Below, in pieces: positions 7,964 through 15,875 of a stretch of DNA of 64,000 nt; within the stretch, counting starts at the first letter, position 1; each line of letters opens with the position of its first letter. The stretch spans positions 41,397 to 105,396 of the forward strand of contig CAVGEY010000005.1 of the NCBI GenBank assembly GCA_963628435.1. The letters are read 5' to 3'. Both the position numbers and the translations under genes were made by a program. The notes below the pieces were generated by a model. That model ran no database searches, was not told the origin of the DNA, and was given only the letters and a program-made list of their open reading frames with translations. This DNA comes from CAKSQF01 sp963628435. GTDB taxonomy: Bacteria > Bacillota > Clostridia > Oscillospirales > CAG-272.

Positions 7964-10108
7964 ATGAACTTTGTAAAAAAAGTTTGGAACGCGATTAAGG
8001 ATGCTGCCGTAAAGACAGCGAAAATTGTTGCCTCCCGCGATGCCGATAATAATCTCCGCTTTTTCGCGCATATCAGACTCTACCTTATCCTGTCGATTTT
8101 GCTTGAATTTACAATCGAATGTGTGAGCAGACACTCGGTAAAAAGCGGACTTGTGTTCGTGTTCGAATCATTTTACTTTTTCTCTCTGAACATTCTTATT
8201 ATTTTCGTAACATTTGTTCCCGTCTTTTTTGTCCGAAAAAAACTTTTCGTTTCAACGCTTGTCACATTTGTCTGGCTCGGACTCGGCATCACCAACGGTA
8301 TAGTTACTCTCTGCCGCGTCACACCTTTTTCGGTGATAGATATTCTCAATCTTCCGACTGTATTTCCGATAATAGAGATATATCTTGATAAATTTCAGAT
8401 AGTCGCAATATGCGCCGCAATTCTTGTTGCAATAGGATTTGTGGTATTTCTTGCGGTAAAAGCTCCGAAAAGTAAAACAAATATCCGAAAATCGGCTGTT
8501 GCCGCGCTTTGCGCATTTGCCCTTATGCCTGCGGCGTGGATGTTCGGAAAAGCGGCAAATCTTCTGCCCGATAAATTCACAAATCTACCCGATGCCTATA
8601 ATGCATACGGATTTCCGTACTGCTTCTGCACGAGCGTGGTCGATAGGGGAATAGAAACGCCTACCGATTATTCGGATAATAAGATAGATGAAATACTCGA
8701 GGCACTTAAAAAGCATGCCGATAAAGAGCCCGCCGAAAAGCCCAATATCATATTTGTGCAGCTCGAGTCGTTTTTCAATGTAAACGATCTGAAAAACGTT
8801 ACTTTTTCGGAAAATCCGATACCGAATTTCACCGAATATTCGGAACGCGGGATAAGCGGCTACCTGACCGTTCCCGTGCTCGGCGCGGGTACGGTAAATA
8901 CCGAATTTGAAATTCTTACCGGTATGAGCGTTAATATTTTCGGCGCGGGAGAACATCCTTATAAAACGGTGCTTACCGGTTATACATGCGAAAGCATAGC
9001 TTATAATCTTTCCGAAATAGGTTACTCGACTCACGCTGTTCATAACTACCGCGGAACCTTCTATCAGCGGCATAAAGTCTATCAGAATCTCGGATTTCAG
9101 AGCTTTACTCCTCTCGAATATATGTGCGATGCCGAGTATAACATAAGCGGAGCATGGCCGAAAGACAATGTATTGACATCCGAAATCTTCGATGCACTCC
9201 GTTCAACCGACGGAAGCGATTTTGTGATGACCGTAACCGTGCAGGGCCACGGAAAATATCCTCCGAATGCACTGCCCGAAGATTATACGTCGAAAATTAC
9301 CGCAAGTTTCATTGACGGTAAAATCGAGGGCGGACTTTCGGATATAAACGGACTCGAATATTATGTCAATCAGCTTTCCGAAACAGACGAGTTTGTAAAG
9401 GAGCTGATGGACGCAGTTGACGCCTTCGATGAAAAAACGGTTGTTGTTCTGTACGGCGACCATCTCCCCAGTCTTTCGATAGACGATAATGAACTCGAAA
9501 GCGGCTCGATTTATAAAACCCCGTATATCATTTTGTCGAATTACGGACTTGAGGACAGCGGAAAAGAGATCGGCGACATATATTCGTATCAGCTCGGCTC
9601 AAATGTGCTTAAACTGCTCGGAATAAGCAACGGACTTATGACAAAACTTCACCAGTTTTACGCCGACGATCCGAATTATGCCGAATGGTTCAAGGACCTT
9701 GAATACGATATGATAGGATATAATATTCTCGGCGGAATATCACCGAGATATGTCTACGGAGGCAATACCGAGTATTATCCGAAGATTACCGATATGCGCC
9801 TCGGCGTCAAAGATATAGTAATAACCCGCTGTGAAATATCGGACGGAGTTCTCTCTGTTTACGGCGAAAACTTCACAGAATGGAGTAAACTTGTTGCCGA
9901 CGGAACGGTAATCGATGATACGGAATTTGTGTCGGATGAGCTTGTTACGGTTAAAATCGATGATTCCGCATTACTGCCGTCGAAAATCGCGGTCGCACAG
10001 GTTGCGGACGGCGGTTATATTCTCGGTAAAACCGATGAAATGCTCACGATTCAGATAGATAACGGCCGTACGGACGAAAGCAAAACATACGGAACGGATG
10101 ATGAATGA
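7964..10108 (+). CDS. LTA synthase family sulfatase-fold protein
   Basis: 714 residues. Four or five transmembrane helices occupy residues 35-195, then an extracellular alkaline-phosphatase/sulfatase domain. Metal ligand Glu268 (FVQLESF), nucleophile Thr310 in GAGTVNTEFE, and the metal-binding pair Asp499-His500 (YGDHLPSL) match LtaS-type phosphoglycerol transferases. A C-terminal region of about 120 residues (590-714) looks like a beta-rich add-on domain. The enzyme would polymerise glycerol phosphate from phosphatidylglycerol onto a lipid anchor. AAAGGAGA precedes the ATG by nine bases. Which LtaS subgroup (synthase or primase) cannot be decided. Confidence 0.92.
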   Translation: MNFVKKVWNAIKDAAVKTAKIVASRDADNNLRFFAHIRLYLILSILLEFTIECVSRHSVKSGLVFVFESFYFFSLNILIIFVTFVPVFFVRKKLFVSTLVTFVWLGLGITNGIVTLCRVTPFSVIDILNLPTVFPIIEIYLDKFQIVAICAAILVAIGFVVFLAVKAPKSKTNIRKSAVAALCAFALMPAAWMFGKAANLLPDKFTNLPDAYNAYGFPYCFCTSVVDRGIETPTDYSDNKIDEILEALKKHADKEPAEKPNIIFVQLESFFNVNDLKNVTFSENPIPNFTEYSERGISGYLTVPVLGAGTVNTEFEILTGMSVNIFGAGEHPYKTVLTGYTCESIAYNLSEIGYSTHAVHNYRGTFYQRHKVYQNLGFQSFTPLEYMCDAEYNISGAWPKDNVLTSEIFDALRSTDGSDFVMTVTVQGHGKYPPNALPEDYTSKITASFIDGKIEGGLSDINGLEYYVNQLSETDEFVKELMDAVDAFDEKTVVVLYGDHLPSLSIDDNELESGSIYKTPYIILSNYGLEDSGKEIGDIYSYQLGSNVLKLLGISNGLMTKLHQFYADDPNYAEWFKDLEYDMIGYNILGGISPRYVYGGNTEYYPKITDMRLGVKDIVITRCEISDGVLSVYGENFTEWSKLVADGTVIDDTEFVSDELVTVKIDDSALLPSKIAVAQVADGGYILGKTDEMLTIQIDNGRTDESKTYGTDDE

Positions 10109-10121
10109 TTTGACATAAACC

Positions 10122-10164
10122 GCAATCCGAAGGCAATCGGCGGATGCGTATGCGGATTGCTTTT
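10122..10164 (+). terminator. possible terminator after the ltaS-like gene
   Basis: GCAATCCG (10122-10129) pairs with CGGATTGC (10153-10160), with TTTT following. The loop is large (23 bases), so this is a weak call. Confidence 0.45.
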
Positions 10165-10229
10165 GCAAATTTCAAGCTCGACCGCATTTAAGTATATCCG
10201 CAAAAAGAGCTTGTCTTGCCGAATATAAA

Positions 10230-10263
10230 AAATCCGAACCCACCTAATGGGTTCGGATTTTTT
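10230..10263 (-). terminator. intrinsic terminator of tRNA-Leu
   Basis: A 13 bp stem (10230-10242 with 10248-10260) flanked by A-rich sequence on the left and T-rich on the right, so it can act on both strands. It lies seven bases past the tRNA-Leu 3' end. Confidence 0.85.
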
Positions 10264-10266
10264 ATC

Positions 10267-10353
10267 TGGTGCCGGTGACCGGGGTCGAACCGGTACGGTA
10301 TCGCTACCATCGGATTTTGAGTCCGACAAGTCTGCCAATTCCATCACACCGGC
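10267..10353 (-). tRNA. tRNA-Leu (anticodon CAA)
   Basis: 87 nt including an encoded CCA. Acceptor stem GCCGGTG/CACCGGC, anticodon loop CTCAAAA giving CAA (reads UUG), a long class II variable arm and T-arm with GTTCGAC. All stems pair. Transcribed alone between a consensus promoter and a terminator. Confidence 0.96.
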
Positions 10354-10408
10354 AAAAGCGCAGTGCAGCCGAACTTCAATCTTTCCGCCGAAATCGACTA
10401 CGCTCTGA

Positions 10409-10437
10409 ATTATAACATACGTGATAAAAAAAATCAA
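10409..10437 (-). promoter_or_regulatory. promoter of tRNA-Leu
   Basis: Minus strand TTGATT (10437-10432) and TATAAT (10414-10409), spacer 17. Confidence 0.85.
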
Positions 10438-10466
10438 GGCTTTTCGTAAAAAAAAGTCGCCTCTTA

Positions 10467-10495
10467 TTGACATTAAAAGCTCTTCGTGATATAAT
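10467..10495 (+). promoter_or_regulatory. promoter of tRNA-Arg
   Basis: TTGACA (10467-10472) and TATAAT (10490-10495), spacer 17. The tRNA begins 15 bases after the -10 element. This promoter is back to back with that of tRNA-Leu. Confidence 0.9.
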
Positions 10496-10509
10496 ACCGA
10501 CTGTAAAAA

Positions 10510-10587
10510 CCATCCTTAGCTCAGCCCGGATAGAGTACCGGATTCCGATTCCGTTGGTCGAGGGTTCGAATCCCTCAGGGTGGGCCA
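10510..10587 (+). tRNA. tRNA-Arg (anticodon CCG)
   Basis: 78 nt with encoded CCA. Acceptor CCATCCT/AGGGTGG (one T-G pair), D-stem GCTC/GAGT, anticodon loop TTCCGAT giving CCG (reads CGG), T-arm GAGGG/CCCTC with TTCGAAT. The top anticodon-stem pair is a C-T mismatch and the loop has T at position 38, both unusual. Own promoter and terminator suggest it is expressed. Confidence 0.85.
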
Positions 10588-10613
10588 TACGGGAGCTGAA
10601 AACCACAGCTCTT

Positions 10614-10643
10614 AAAGGTCCCGATAAAATCGGGACCTTTTTT
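10614..10643 (+). terminator. terminator of tRNA-Arg
   Basis: A 12 bp stem (10614-10625 with 10629-10640), loop AAA and a T-run to 10643. Confidence 0.92.
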
Positions 10644-10799
10644 GTTAACGGCGTAAAAACATATATCAGAGGTACCGATCGGGTGCCGCTTGATGCTTTC
10701 CGCTCAAGGAACGGTGAAAGACTTGATAAAACGCTTGATATGCTGGTTGACGTAAACCGCAACGCCGTGCGCTGCTGCGGAATGGGACTCGACAAATAA
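10635..10799 (+). pseudogene. remnant of a GH2 family glycosidase gene
   Basis: About 55 codons in one frame, without any start codon, run from the terminator T-run to a TAA. The residues FFVNGVKTYIRGTD and VPLDAFRSRNGERLDKTLDM, then NRNAVRCCGMG, match the stretch of GH2 (beta-mannosidase/beta-galactosidase-like) enzymes at the entrance of the catalytic barrel. The rest of a protein of more than 600 residues is absent on both sides. It lies directly 3' of tRNA-Arg, which suggests a deletion or integration scar. The family match is from memory of the conserved motif; a profile search would settle it. Confidence 0.6.
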
Positions 10800-10870
10800 A
10801 TCAGATTGAATTTGAATCTTCGGCTTAAATGCCGATTTGTAAATTATAATTTCAAAGGAGAAATTTGGGT

Positions 10871-11713
10871 ATGTGGAAAACCAAACTGTGTATTTCGACA
10901 AATGAGCAATTCGGTATACCGACTGCCGACCAGATCAGATTGTTCGCCAAAACCGGATTTGACGGTTTCTTTACCGGATGGAGTAAGAACGAAGATATTT
11001 CCGAATACAGAAAAACGGCCGACGAATGCGGAATGTATTATCAGTCTATCCATGCGCCGTTCGGCAGAGCCGCCGATATGTGGGGAAAATCAAGCGCATC
11101 CGAAGCCGCCGTGGAAGAACTTATCGACTGTCTGCGCGACTGCGCGGAATATGATGTTCCCCTTATGATTGTGCATACATTCAAAGGATTTGAAGATCAC
11201 AGTCCGAATGAAGCCGGAGTCGAAAATTTCAGGAGGGTTGCCGAAGAGGCCGAACTGCTCGGCGTTAAAGTCGCATTCGAAAATACCGAGGGAGAAGAAT
11301 ATCTTGCCGCGGTTATGAACGGACTTTCTGATTTTGACTGCGTCGGATTCTGTTGGGATACCGGCCACGAACTCTGCTATAACAGAGGTAAGGACATGAT
11401 GCGGCTTTACGGCGACCGTATACTCGGTACTCACCTTGACGATAATCTCGGTGTCAGTGATTATAACGGAGTCATAACATGGACAGACGATCTGCACCTG
11501 CTTCCGTTTGACGGAATAGCCGATTGGGAAGATATAGCATCAAGACTTAATAAATACCATTTCGACGGGCCGCTTACCTTCGAGCTTAATACCAAGAGTA
11601 AGCCGAACAGACACGATAATGACGAATACGAAAAAATGCCGCTTGAGCTTTATATTGCCAAAGCCTATAACAGAGCATGTAGGGTAGCGGCACTTAAGAA
11701 AAATATGAGATAA
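10871..11713 (+). CDS. sugar phosphate isomerase/epimerase-like TIM barrel protein
   Basis: 280 residues of the xylose-isomerase-like barrel family. Likely metal ligands are Glu in KVAFENTEGEE, the CWDTGHE segment (Asp and His), HLDDN and the terminal LTFELN. AAAGGAG stands ten bases before the ATG at 10871; a TTG at 10865 is a possible but less likely start. The gene is single, following tRNA-Arg and the GH2 remnant on the same strand. No terminator hairpin is obvious before the next promoter. The substrate is not known. Confidence 0.85.
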   Translation: MWKTKLCISTNEQFGIPTADQIRLFAKTGFDGFFTGWSKNEDISEYRKTADECGMYYQSIHAPFGRAADMWGKSSASEAAVEELIDCLRDCAEYDVPLMIVHTFKGFEDHSPNEAGVENFRRVAEEAELLGVKVAFENTEGEEYLAAVMNGLSDFDCVGFCWDTGHELCYNRGKDMMRLYGDRILGTHLDDNLGVSDYNGVITWTDDLHLLPFDGIADWEDIASRLNKYHFDGPLTFELNTKSKPNRHDNDEYEKMPLELYIAKAYNRACRVAALKKNMR

Positions 11714-11780
11714 GACATAATAAACAAAAAAGCAAAATCGTATCAAAGGAACTTTGTCTATCTTTTTGATTAAAAAAAGC

Positions 11781-11809
11781 TTGACAATCTTCCTTTGATG
11801 TGATAAAAT
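11781..11809 (+). promoter_or_regulatory. promoter of the uraA-upp operon
   Basis: TTGACA (11781-11786) and TAAAAT (11804-11809), spacer 17. It is about 230 bp ahead of uraA, leaving a long leader. Confidence 0.85.
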
Positions 11810-11843
11810 CACAGAAAATGAAAACAGGGAAGGAAATACCGAG

Positions 11844-11945
11844 ATGAAGATTATGGGATGCGCAAACAGCATAAATTTCAGCCGAGCCGCCGTCCTTTCA
11901 CTTTTCACCTCTGTTTTTATCCCCGTTAATATTTTTCTCAAATAA
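11844..11945 (+). CDS. 33-residue leader ORF of the uraA-upp attenuator
   Basis: ATG at 11844 with AAGGA nine bases upstream, stop TAA at 11943-11945. The second half of the ORF is very U-rich in mRNA and codes a hydrophobic stretch (LSLFTSVFIPVNIFLK). The stop codon touches the first base of the following terminator stem. This is the arrangement of pyrBI-type leader peptides, where a ribosome close behind RNA polymerase blocks terminator folding. It is inference from layout; the ORF could also be accidental. It fills most of the 327-base gap between the isomerase and uraA. Confidence 0.5.
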   Translation: MKIMGCANSINFSRAAVLSLFTSVFIPVNIFLK

Positions 11946-11977
11946 TCGACAGATTTTTCATCTGTCGAATTTTTTTT
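11946..11977 (+). terminator. intrinsic terminator (attenuator) before uraA
   Basis: A 9 bp perfect stem (11946-11954 with 11960-11968), loop TTTTC and eight T after it. It lies between the promoter and uraA, so transcription must read through it to express uraA-upp. Confidence 0.88.
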
Positions 11978-12040
11978 GGCAATTTATTCGCAGAACGCGG
12001 ATTGATTGATAAAATCAAAAACAAAAAGGAGACCATGACA

Positions 12041-13543
12041 ATGAAAAAAACAAAAGAAAAAGTCGTGATCGGTGACGAGGGTATTACCGACGCAAGAGCT
12101 CTCGGCGCACCGAAAATGATCGTGCTCGGATTCCAGCACATGTTCGCTATGTTCGGAGCAACAGTACTTGTACCGCTTCTCACAGGACTTAATGTAGCAA
12201 CAACACTGCTCTGGGCAGGACTCGGAACGCTCTTCTTTCACCTTGTAACACGCGGAAAAGTTCCCGCATTCCTCGGCTCGTCATTCGCGTTCATCGGCGG
12301 ATACGCCGCTATAACCGGACTTGCCGGAACAAAAGGTTATGAAAACATGACCGCAGCAGAGCTTCTCCCCTACGCGTGCCTCGGCGTTGCCGCAGCAGGT
12401 CTTGTATATCTTGTACTTGCCGCACTGATTAAGGCAATCGGCGTAAACAAGGTTATGAGATTCTTTCCTCCCGTTGTCACAGGTCCTATCATCATAGCAA
12501 TCGGACTCGGACTCGCAGGCAGTGCAATCAGCAACTGCGAAAGCAACTGGCTCCTTGCGATTATCGCTCTCGCGCTTATCGTCATCTTTAACGTATGGGG
12601 CAAGGGAATGGTTAAAATCATCCCGCTTCTCCTCGGTGTGCTCGGCTCCTGCGCGGTTGCCGCCATACTCGCACTTGTATGCGGACAGACAACAGCAGAC
12701 GGCGCATATATAGCAATCGCCGGCAAGGACAGCCTCAGACTCTTCTCTGTAGAGGCTCTTAACGCTCTTAAGAGCGCAGACTGGATCGGCCTCCCGATAT
12801 TCTGGAAAAATACGGTATTCGGCGGCGTGGACTTCAAGAATACCTCGCTTGTGGTAAGCGCAATCGTCGCAATTATGCCTATCTCTCTCGCAACAATGAT
12901 GGAACACATCGGCGACATCTCGGCAATCTCTTCCACAGTCGGCAAGAACTTCATTAAGGATCCCGGACTTCACAGAACACTTGTCGGCGACGGTGTCGCA
13001 ACAACACTCGCCTCTCTCTTCGGCGCACCCGCAAATACAACATACGGTGAAAACACAGGCGTGCTTGCGCTCTCTAAGGTTTACGACCCCCGAGTAATTC
13101 GTCTTGCCGCAATCTTCGCAGCAATTCTCTCCTTCTGCCCTAAGTTCGAAGCACTTGTCAACCTCATTCCGACAGCGGTAATCGGCGGTATCTCGTTCAT
13201 ACTCTACGGTATGATTTCGGCAGTCGGCGTACGCAATGTCGTTGAAAACAAGGTGGACTTCTCCAAGAGCCGTAACCTGATTATCGCGGCAATCATCCTT
13301 GTATGCGGACTCGGCCTCAGCTCGGTAACATTCGCAATCGGAAACGTAACAATCTCGCTCTCCGCTCTCGCAGTTGCATCCATTGTCGGAATTGCCCTCA
13401 ATGCAATTCTTCCCGGTAAGGATTACGACTTCGGCGGAGAAGAAGAAGCCGCAAAACTCGGCGAAAACGCAATCTTCGCAACCGCACTTGACAGCGACGG
13501 CGGCGTAGTTGAAAAAGCAGATACAACAGAAGAAAACAAATAA
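12041..13543 (+). CDS. uraA: uracil permease, NCS2 family
   Basis: 500 residues with the 14-helix pattern of NCS2 nucleobase transporters. Early motif GFQHMFAMFGATVLVP, then the substrate-site segment MMEHIGDI (with the Glu of the UraA site) and GAPANTTYGENTG (second Glu) are both present. It imports uracil with protons. AAGGAG precedes two ATG codons; the one at 12041 has the better spacing, 12035 is possible. The acidic C-terminal tail of about 45 residues is likely cytoplasmic. Followed at once by upp, which traps the uracil as UMP. Confidence 0.95.
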   Translation: MKKTKEKVVIGDEGITDARALGAPKMIVLGFQHMFAMFGATVLVPLLTGLNVATTLLWAGLGTLFFHLVTRGKVPAFLGSSFAFIGGYAAITGLAGTKGYENMTAAELLPYACLGVAAAGLVYLVLAALIKAIGVNKVMRFFPPVVTGPIIIAIGLGLAGSAISNCESNWLLAIIALALIVIFNVWGKGMVKIIPLLLGVLGSCAVAAILALVCGQTTADGAYIAIAGKDSLRLFSVEALNALKSADWIGLPIFWKNTVFGGVDFKNTSLVVSAIVAIMPISLATMMEHIGDISAISSTVGKNFIKDPGLHRTLVGDGVATTLASLFGAPANTTYGENTGVLALSKVYDPRVIRLAAIFAAILSFCPKFEALVNLIPTAVIGGISFILYGMISAVGVRNVVENKVDFSKSRNLIIAAIILVCGLGLSSVTFAIGNVTISLSALAVASIVGIALNAILPGKDYDFGGEEEAAKLGENAIFATALDSDGGVVEKADTTEENK

Positions 13544-13557
13544 TGAAAGGTACCAAA

Positions 13558-14187
13558 ATGGATAACGTAATTATATTTGATCATCCGCTGATTCAGCACA
13601 AAATTTCAATCATGCGCAGCAAAGACACATCCTGCAAAGAGTTCCGTGAACTTGTAAAAGAGGTTACAATGTTTATGAGCTATGAATCGCTGCGCGATAT
13701 GCCTCTCAAAGAAGTTGAGGTTGAAACTCCTCTTATGAAGTGCAAGACACAGATGCTTGCGGGCCCCGAGATGGCGGTTGTCCCGATTCTTCGCGCGGGA
13801 CTCGGCATGGTTGAAGGTATTCTCGAGCTTGTTCCCACCGCTAAGGTCGGACATATCGGCCTTTACCGCGATGAGGTAACTATGAAACCCCACGAATACT
13901 ACTGCAAACTGCCTCCCAATATCGGAGAAAGACAGATTATAGTTACCGACCCTATGCTCGCAACAGGCGGATCCGCAGTTGCCGCAATCAATTTCATAAA
14001 GGAACGCGGCGGAAAGAACATCAAGTTCATGTGTATGATTGCCGCTCCTCAGGGAATCGAAGCACTTACCAAGGCTCATCCCGATGTCACAATCTACTGC
14101 GCACATCTTGATGAAAAACTTAACGACCGCTGCTACATTCTTCCGGGTCTCGGAGATGCAGGCGACCGTATTTTCGGAACAAAATAA
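13558..14187 (+). CDS. upp: uracil phosphoribosyltransferase
   Basis: 209 residues, normal length. It makes UMP from uracil and PRPP. The start MDNVIIFDHPLIQHKI is typical; an ATG at 13543 overlapping the uraA stop has no ribosome site, while AAAGG stands before 13558. PRPP loop TDPMLATGGSA near 133-143 and the uracil-binding YILPGLGDAGDR near the C-terminus are intact. Last gene of the uraA-upp salvage operon, closed by a strong terminator. Confidence 0.97.
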   Translation: MDNVIIFDHPLIQHKISIMRSKDTSCKEFRELVKEVTMFMSYESLRDMPLKEVEVETPLMKCKTQMLAGPEMAVVPILRAGLGMVEGILELVPTAKVGHIGLYRDEVTMKPHEYYCKLPPNIGERQIIVTDPMLATGGSAVAAINFIKERGGKNIKFMCMIAAPQGIEALTKAHPDVTIYCAHLDEKLNDRCYILPGLGDAGDRIFGTK

Positions 14188-14203
14188 TGTAAATCAAAAG
14201 CAG

Positions 14204-14237
14204 AACAAGGCGGGCTTGCAAAGCCCGCCTTGTTTTT
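14204..14237 (+). terminator. terminator of uraA-upp
   Basis: A 14 bp G+C-rich stem (14204-14217 with 14221-14234), three-base loop, followed by a T-run. Confidence 0.95.
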
Positions 14238-14268
14238 TTACATTTTATATATCGGCCTCACGACCGGA

Positions 14269-15861
14269 TCACCCGACAATCTTCTTTTGCCTTCTGCCGG
14301 ATTTTATTTTTGATATAAATTCAAACAAAATGAAAACCGCACATACGGGAATTATTATATTGCCGATGTATGAGTAAACCGTACGCTCACCGATAAATAC
14401 CACATCGGCGGTGACATATCCTTTTTCAAGTGCTCCAAGCTCGGCTTTCGTGCGCCCCAGCGGATCTATAACCGACGATATGCCCGTGTTTGCGGCACGA
14501 AGCATGTATTTTCCTGACTCCACGGCACGAAGTTTCGCATGGTCGTTGTGTATGTATACCGCGGGAGAGTCAAGATACCATGAGTCGTTGGTGGATAGAA
14601 TCATCATTTCGGCACCGTCCGATACCGAATCTCGGGTAAGATAGTCGTAAATTGAGTCAAAACATATCAGCCGCCCGATTTTTCCTCCCGCAATTTCGGC
14701 AACCGCAGTGCCGACACCAGCAGTGAGCTGACTGTCAAACAAATTCATTTCGGTCAGAAACGGCAGACAGGTCTTGAGAACAGATTCCATCGGCACAAAT
14801 TCCCCGAACGGTACCAAGCGACGCTTGTTGTATGGATTTTCTTCGTATGTTCCGTCGGGATAGAATATGACGACCGAGTTGTATGAGTTGCCGTCACCGT
14901 CTTTTGTGAATGTTCCGATAAGCATATAAACGGCGTGTTCTTTTGCAAAGTCCGAAATTTTTTCGCGCGTGTCGGTGTATTCCGCTTCGAGAAGATTGAA
15001 ATTCAGAGCGGTTTCGGAAAATACTATGATTTCGGCATTGCTTTCGCTTATTGCCTGCCTGGAAAGTTCAAGATGTTTTTCCACTATCCCGCTTACCGTT
15101 TGTTCCGCCCACTTGTCGGTCGAACCGATATTTGCCTGTATAAGCGCCGCCTTGACCGTTCTGCCCGAGTCTTCGACGTAGGTTCCGATTCTTATAAGCC
15201 CGTATCCGATGTTTGCGGCAATCAGGGCAATCGCAATTATCGGATAAAACCTTGCCGAAAAATCTTTCGTTCCGTATTTCTTTATGCAGTAGAAAGATAA
15301 GCCGAAGCATGCCGATGTAAACGCCGGTATGAATGACAGAAACAGCGATCCGAAAATCGATGCCGACTGCATGGCGGGAATGAATGATGTCTGCGAAATC
15401 GCAAGACGAAGGAAGGGAACACCCGCCCATGTGAAATTTTGTATCCATTCGAGTATAACCCATACAGAGGCGAATAAAACGGGCGATAGCGCGGTGTGTT
15501 TTTCGAAAAGTCTGAATAATGGGGCGACTGCGGCTGTCGAAAGCGACTGCAAAAGCGAAAGCCCGATCTGGCAGAAAAGAACAATGAGAGCGGCCATCGG
15601 TTTGGTAACGCCCATGAATTCAAGCGGATACATCGCGAGAAAAAACGAATAGACCACCATGTAATAGGAAAATGACTGCAAAAATCCGTATAAATAAAGT
15701 TTCGGATAAGATTTCCGCTCATCGGTCATTTTGAGCAGAAAATAAAAATATGGCGCAAGCGACAGATAGGAAAGCGGATATAATATATCAACTTCAAGCG
15801 TCAGCGCGGTTAGAATGCCGCTCGCAATGATAACCGCCGCCGCTGTCAATCTTTTTTTCAT
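14269..15861 (-). CDS. lnt: apolipoprotein N-acyltransferase
   Basis: 530 residues: six or seven N-terminal membrane helices (about 5-225), a nitrilase-type periplasmic/extracellular domain (235-495) and a final helix. The catalytic triad is in place: Glu283 in FSETALNF, Lys346 in NKRRLVPFGEF, Cys400 in RLICFDSIYD. It N-acylates the diacylglyceryl-cysteine of lipoproteins. Lnt is typical of diderms and of some Actinobacteria; classical low-GC Gram-positives mostly use Lit or Lns enzymes, so its presence is of interest. It follows the rluA-like gene by 14 bp and is probably co-transcribed. Confidence 0.92.
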   Translation of the reverse strand: MKKRLTAAAVIIASGILTALTLEVDILYPLSYLSLAPYFYFLLKMTDERKSYPKLYLYGFLQSFSYYMVVYSFFLAMYPLEFMGVTKPMAALIVLFCQIGLSLLQSLSTAAVAPLFRLFEKHTALSPVLFASVWVILEWIQNFTWAGVPFLRLAISQTSFIPAMQSASIFGSLFLSFIPAFTSACFGLSFYCIKKYGTKDFSARFYPIIAIALIAANIGYGLIRIGTYVEDSGRTVKAALIQANIGSTDKWAEQTVSGIVEKHLELSRQAISESNAEIIVFSETALNFNLLEAEYTDTREKISDFAKEHAVYMLIGTFTKDGDGNSYNSVVIFYPDGTYEENPYNKRRLVPFGEFVPMESVLKTCLPFLTEMNLFDSQLTAGVGTAVAEIAGGKIGRLICFDSIYDYLTRDSVSDGAEMMILSTNDSWYLDSPAVYIHNDHAKLRAVESGKYMLRAANTGISSVIDPLGRTKAELGALEKGYVTADVVFIGERTVYSYIGNIIIPVCAVFILFEFISKIKSGRRQKKIVG

Positions 15862-15875
15862 CGATTGCCTCTCCT

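Noticed and set aside
12281..12973. 230-codon minus-strand open frame inside uraA
   Set aside because: Antisense to a well-conserved transporter; composition (Cys and Asp rich) is what reversed uraA codons give.
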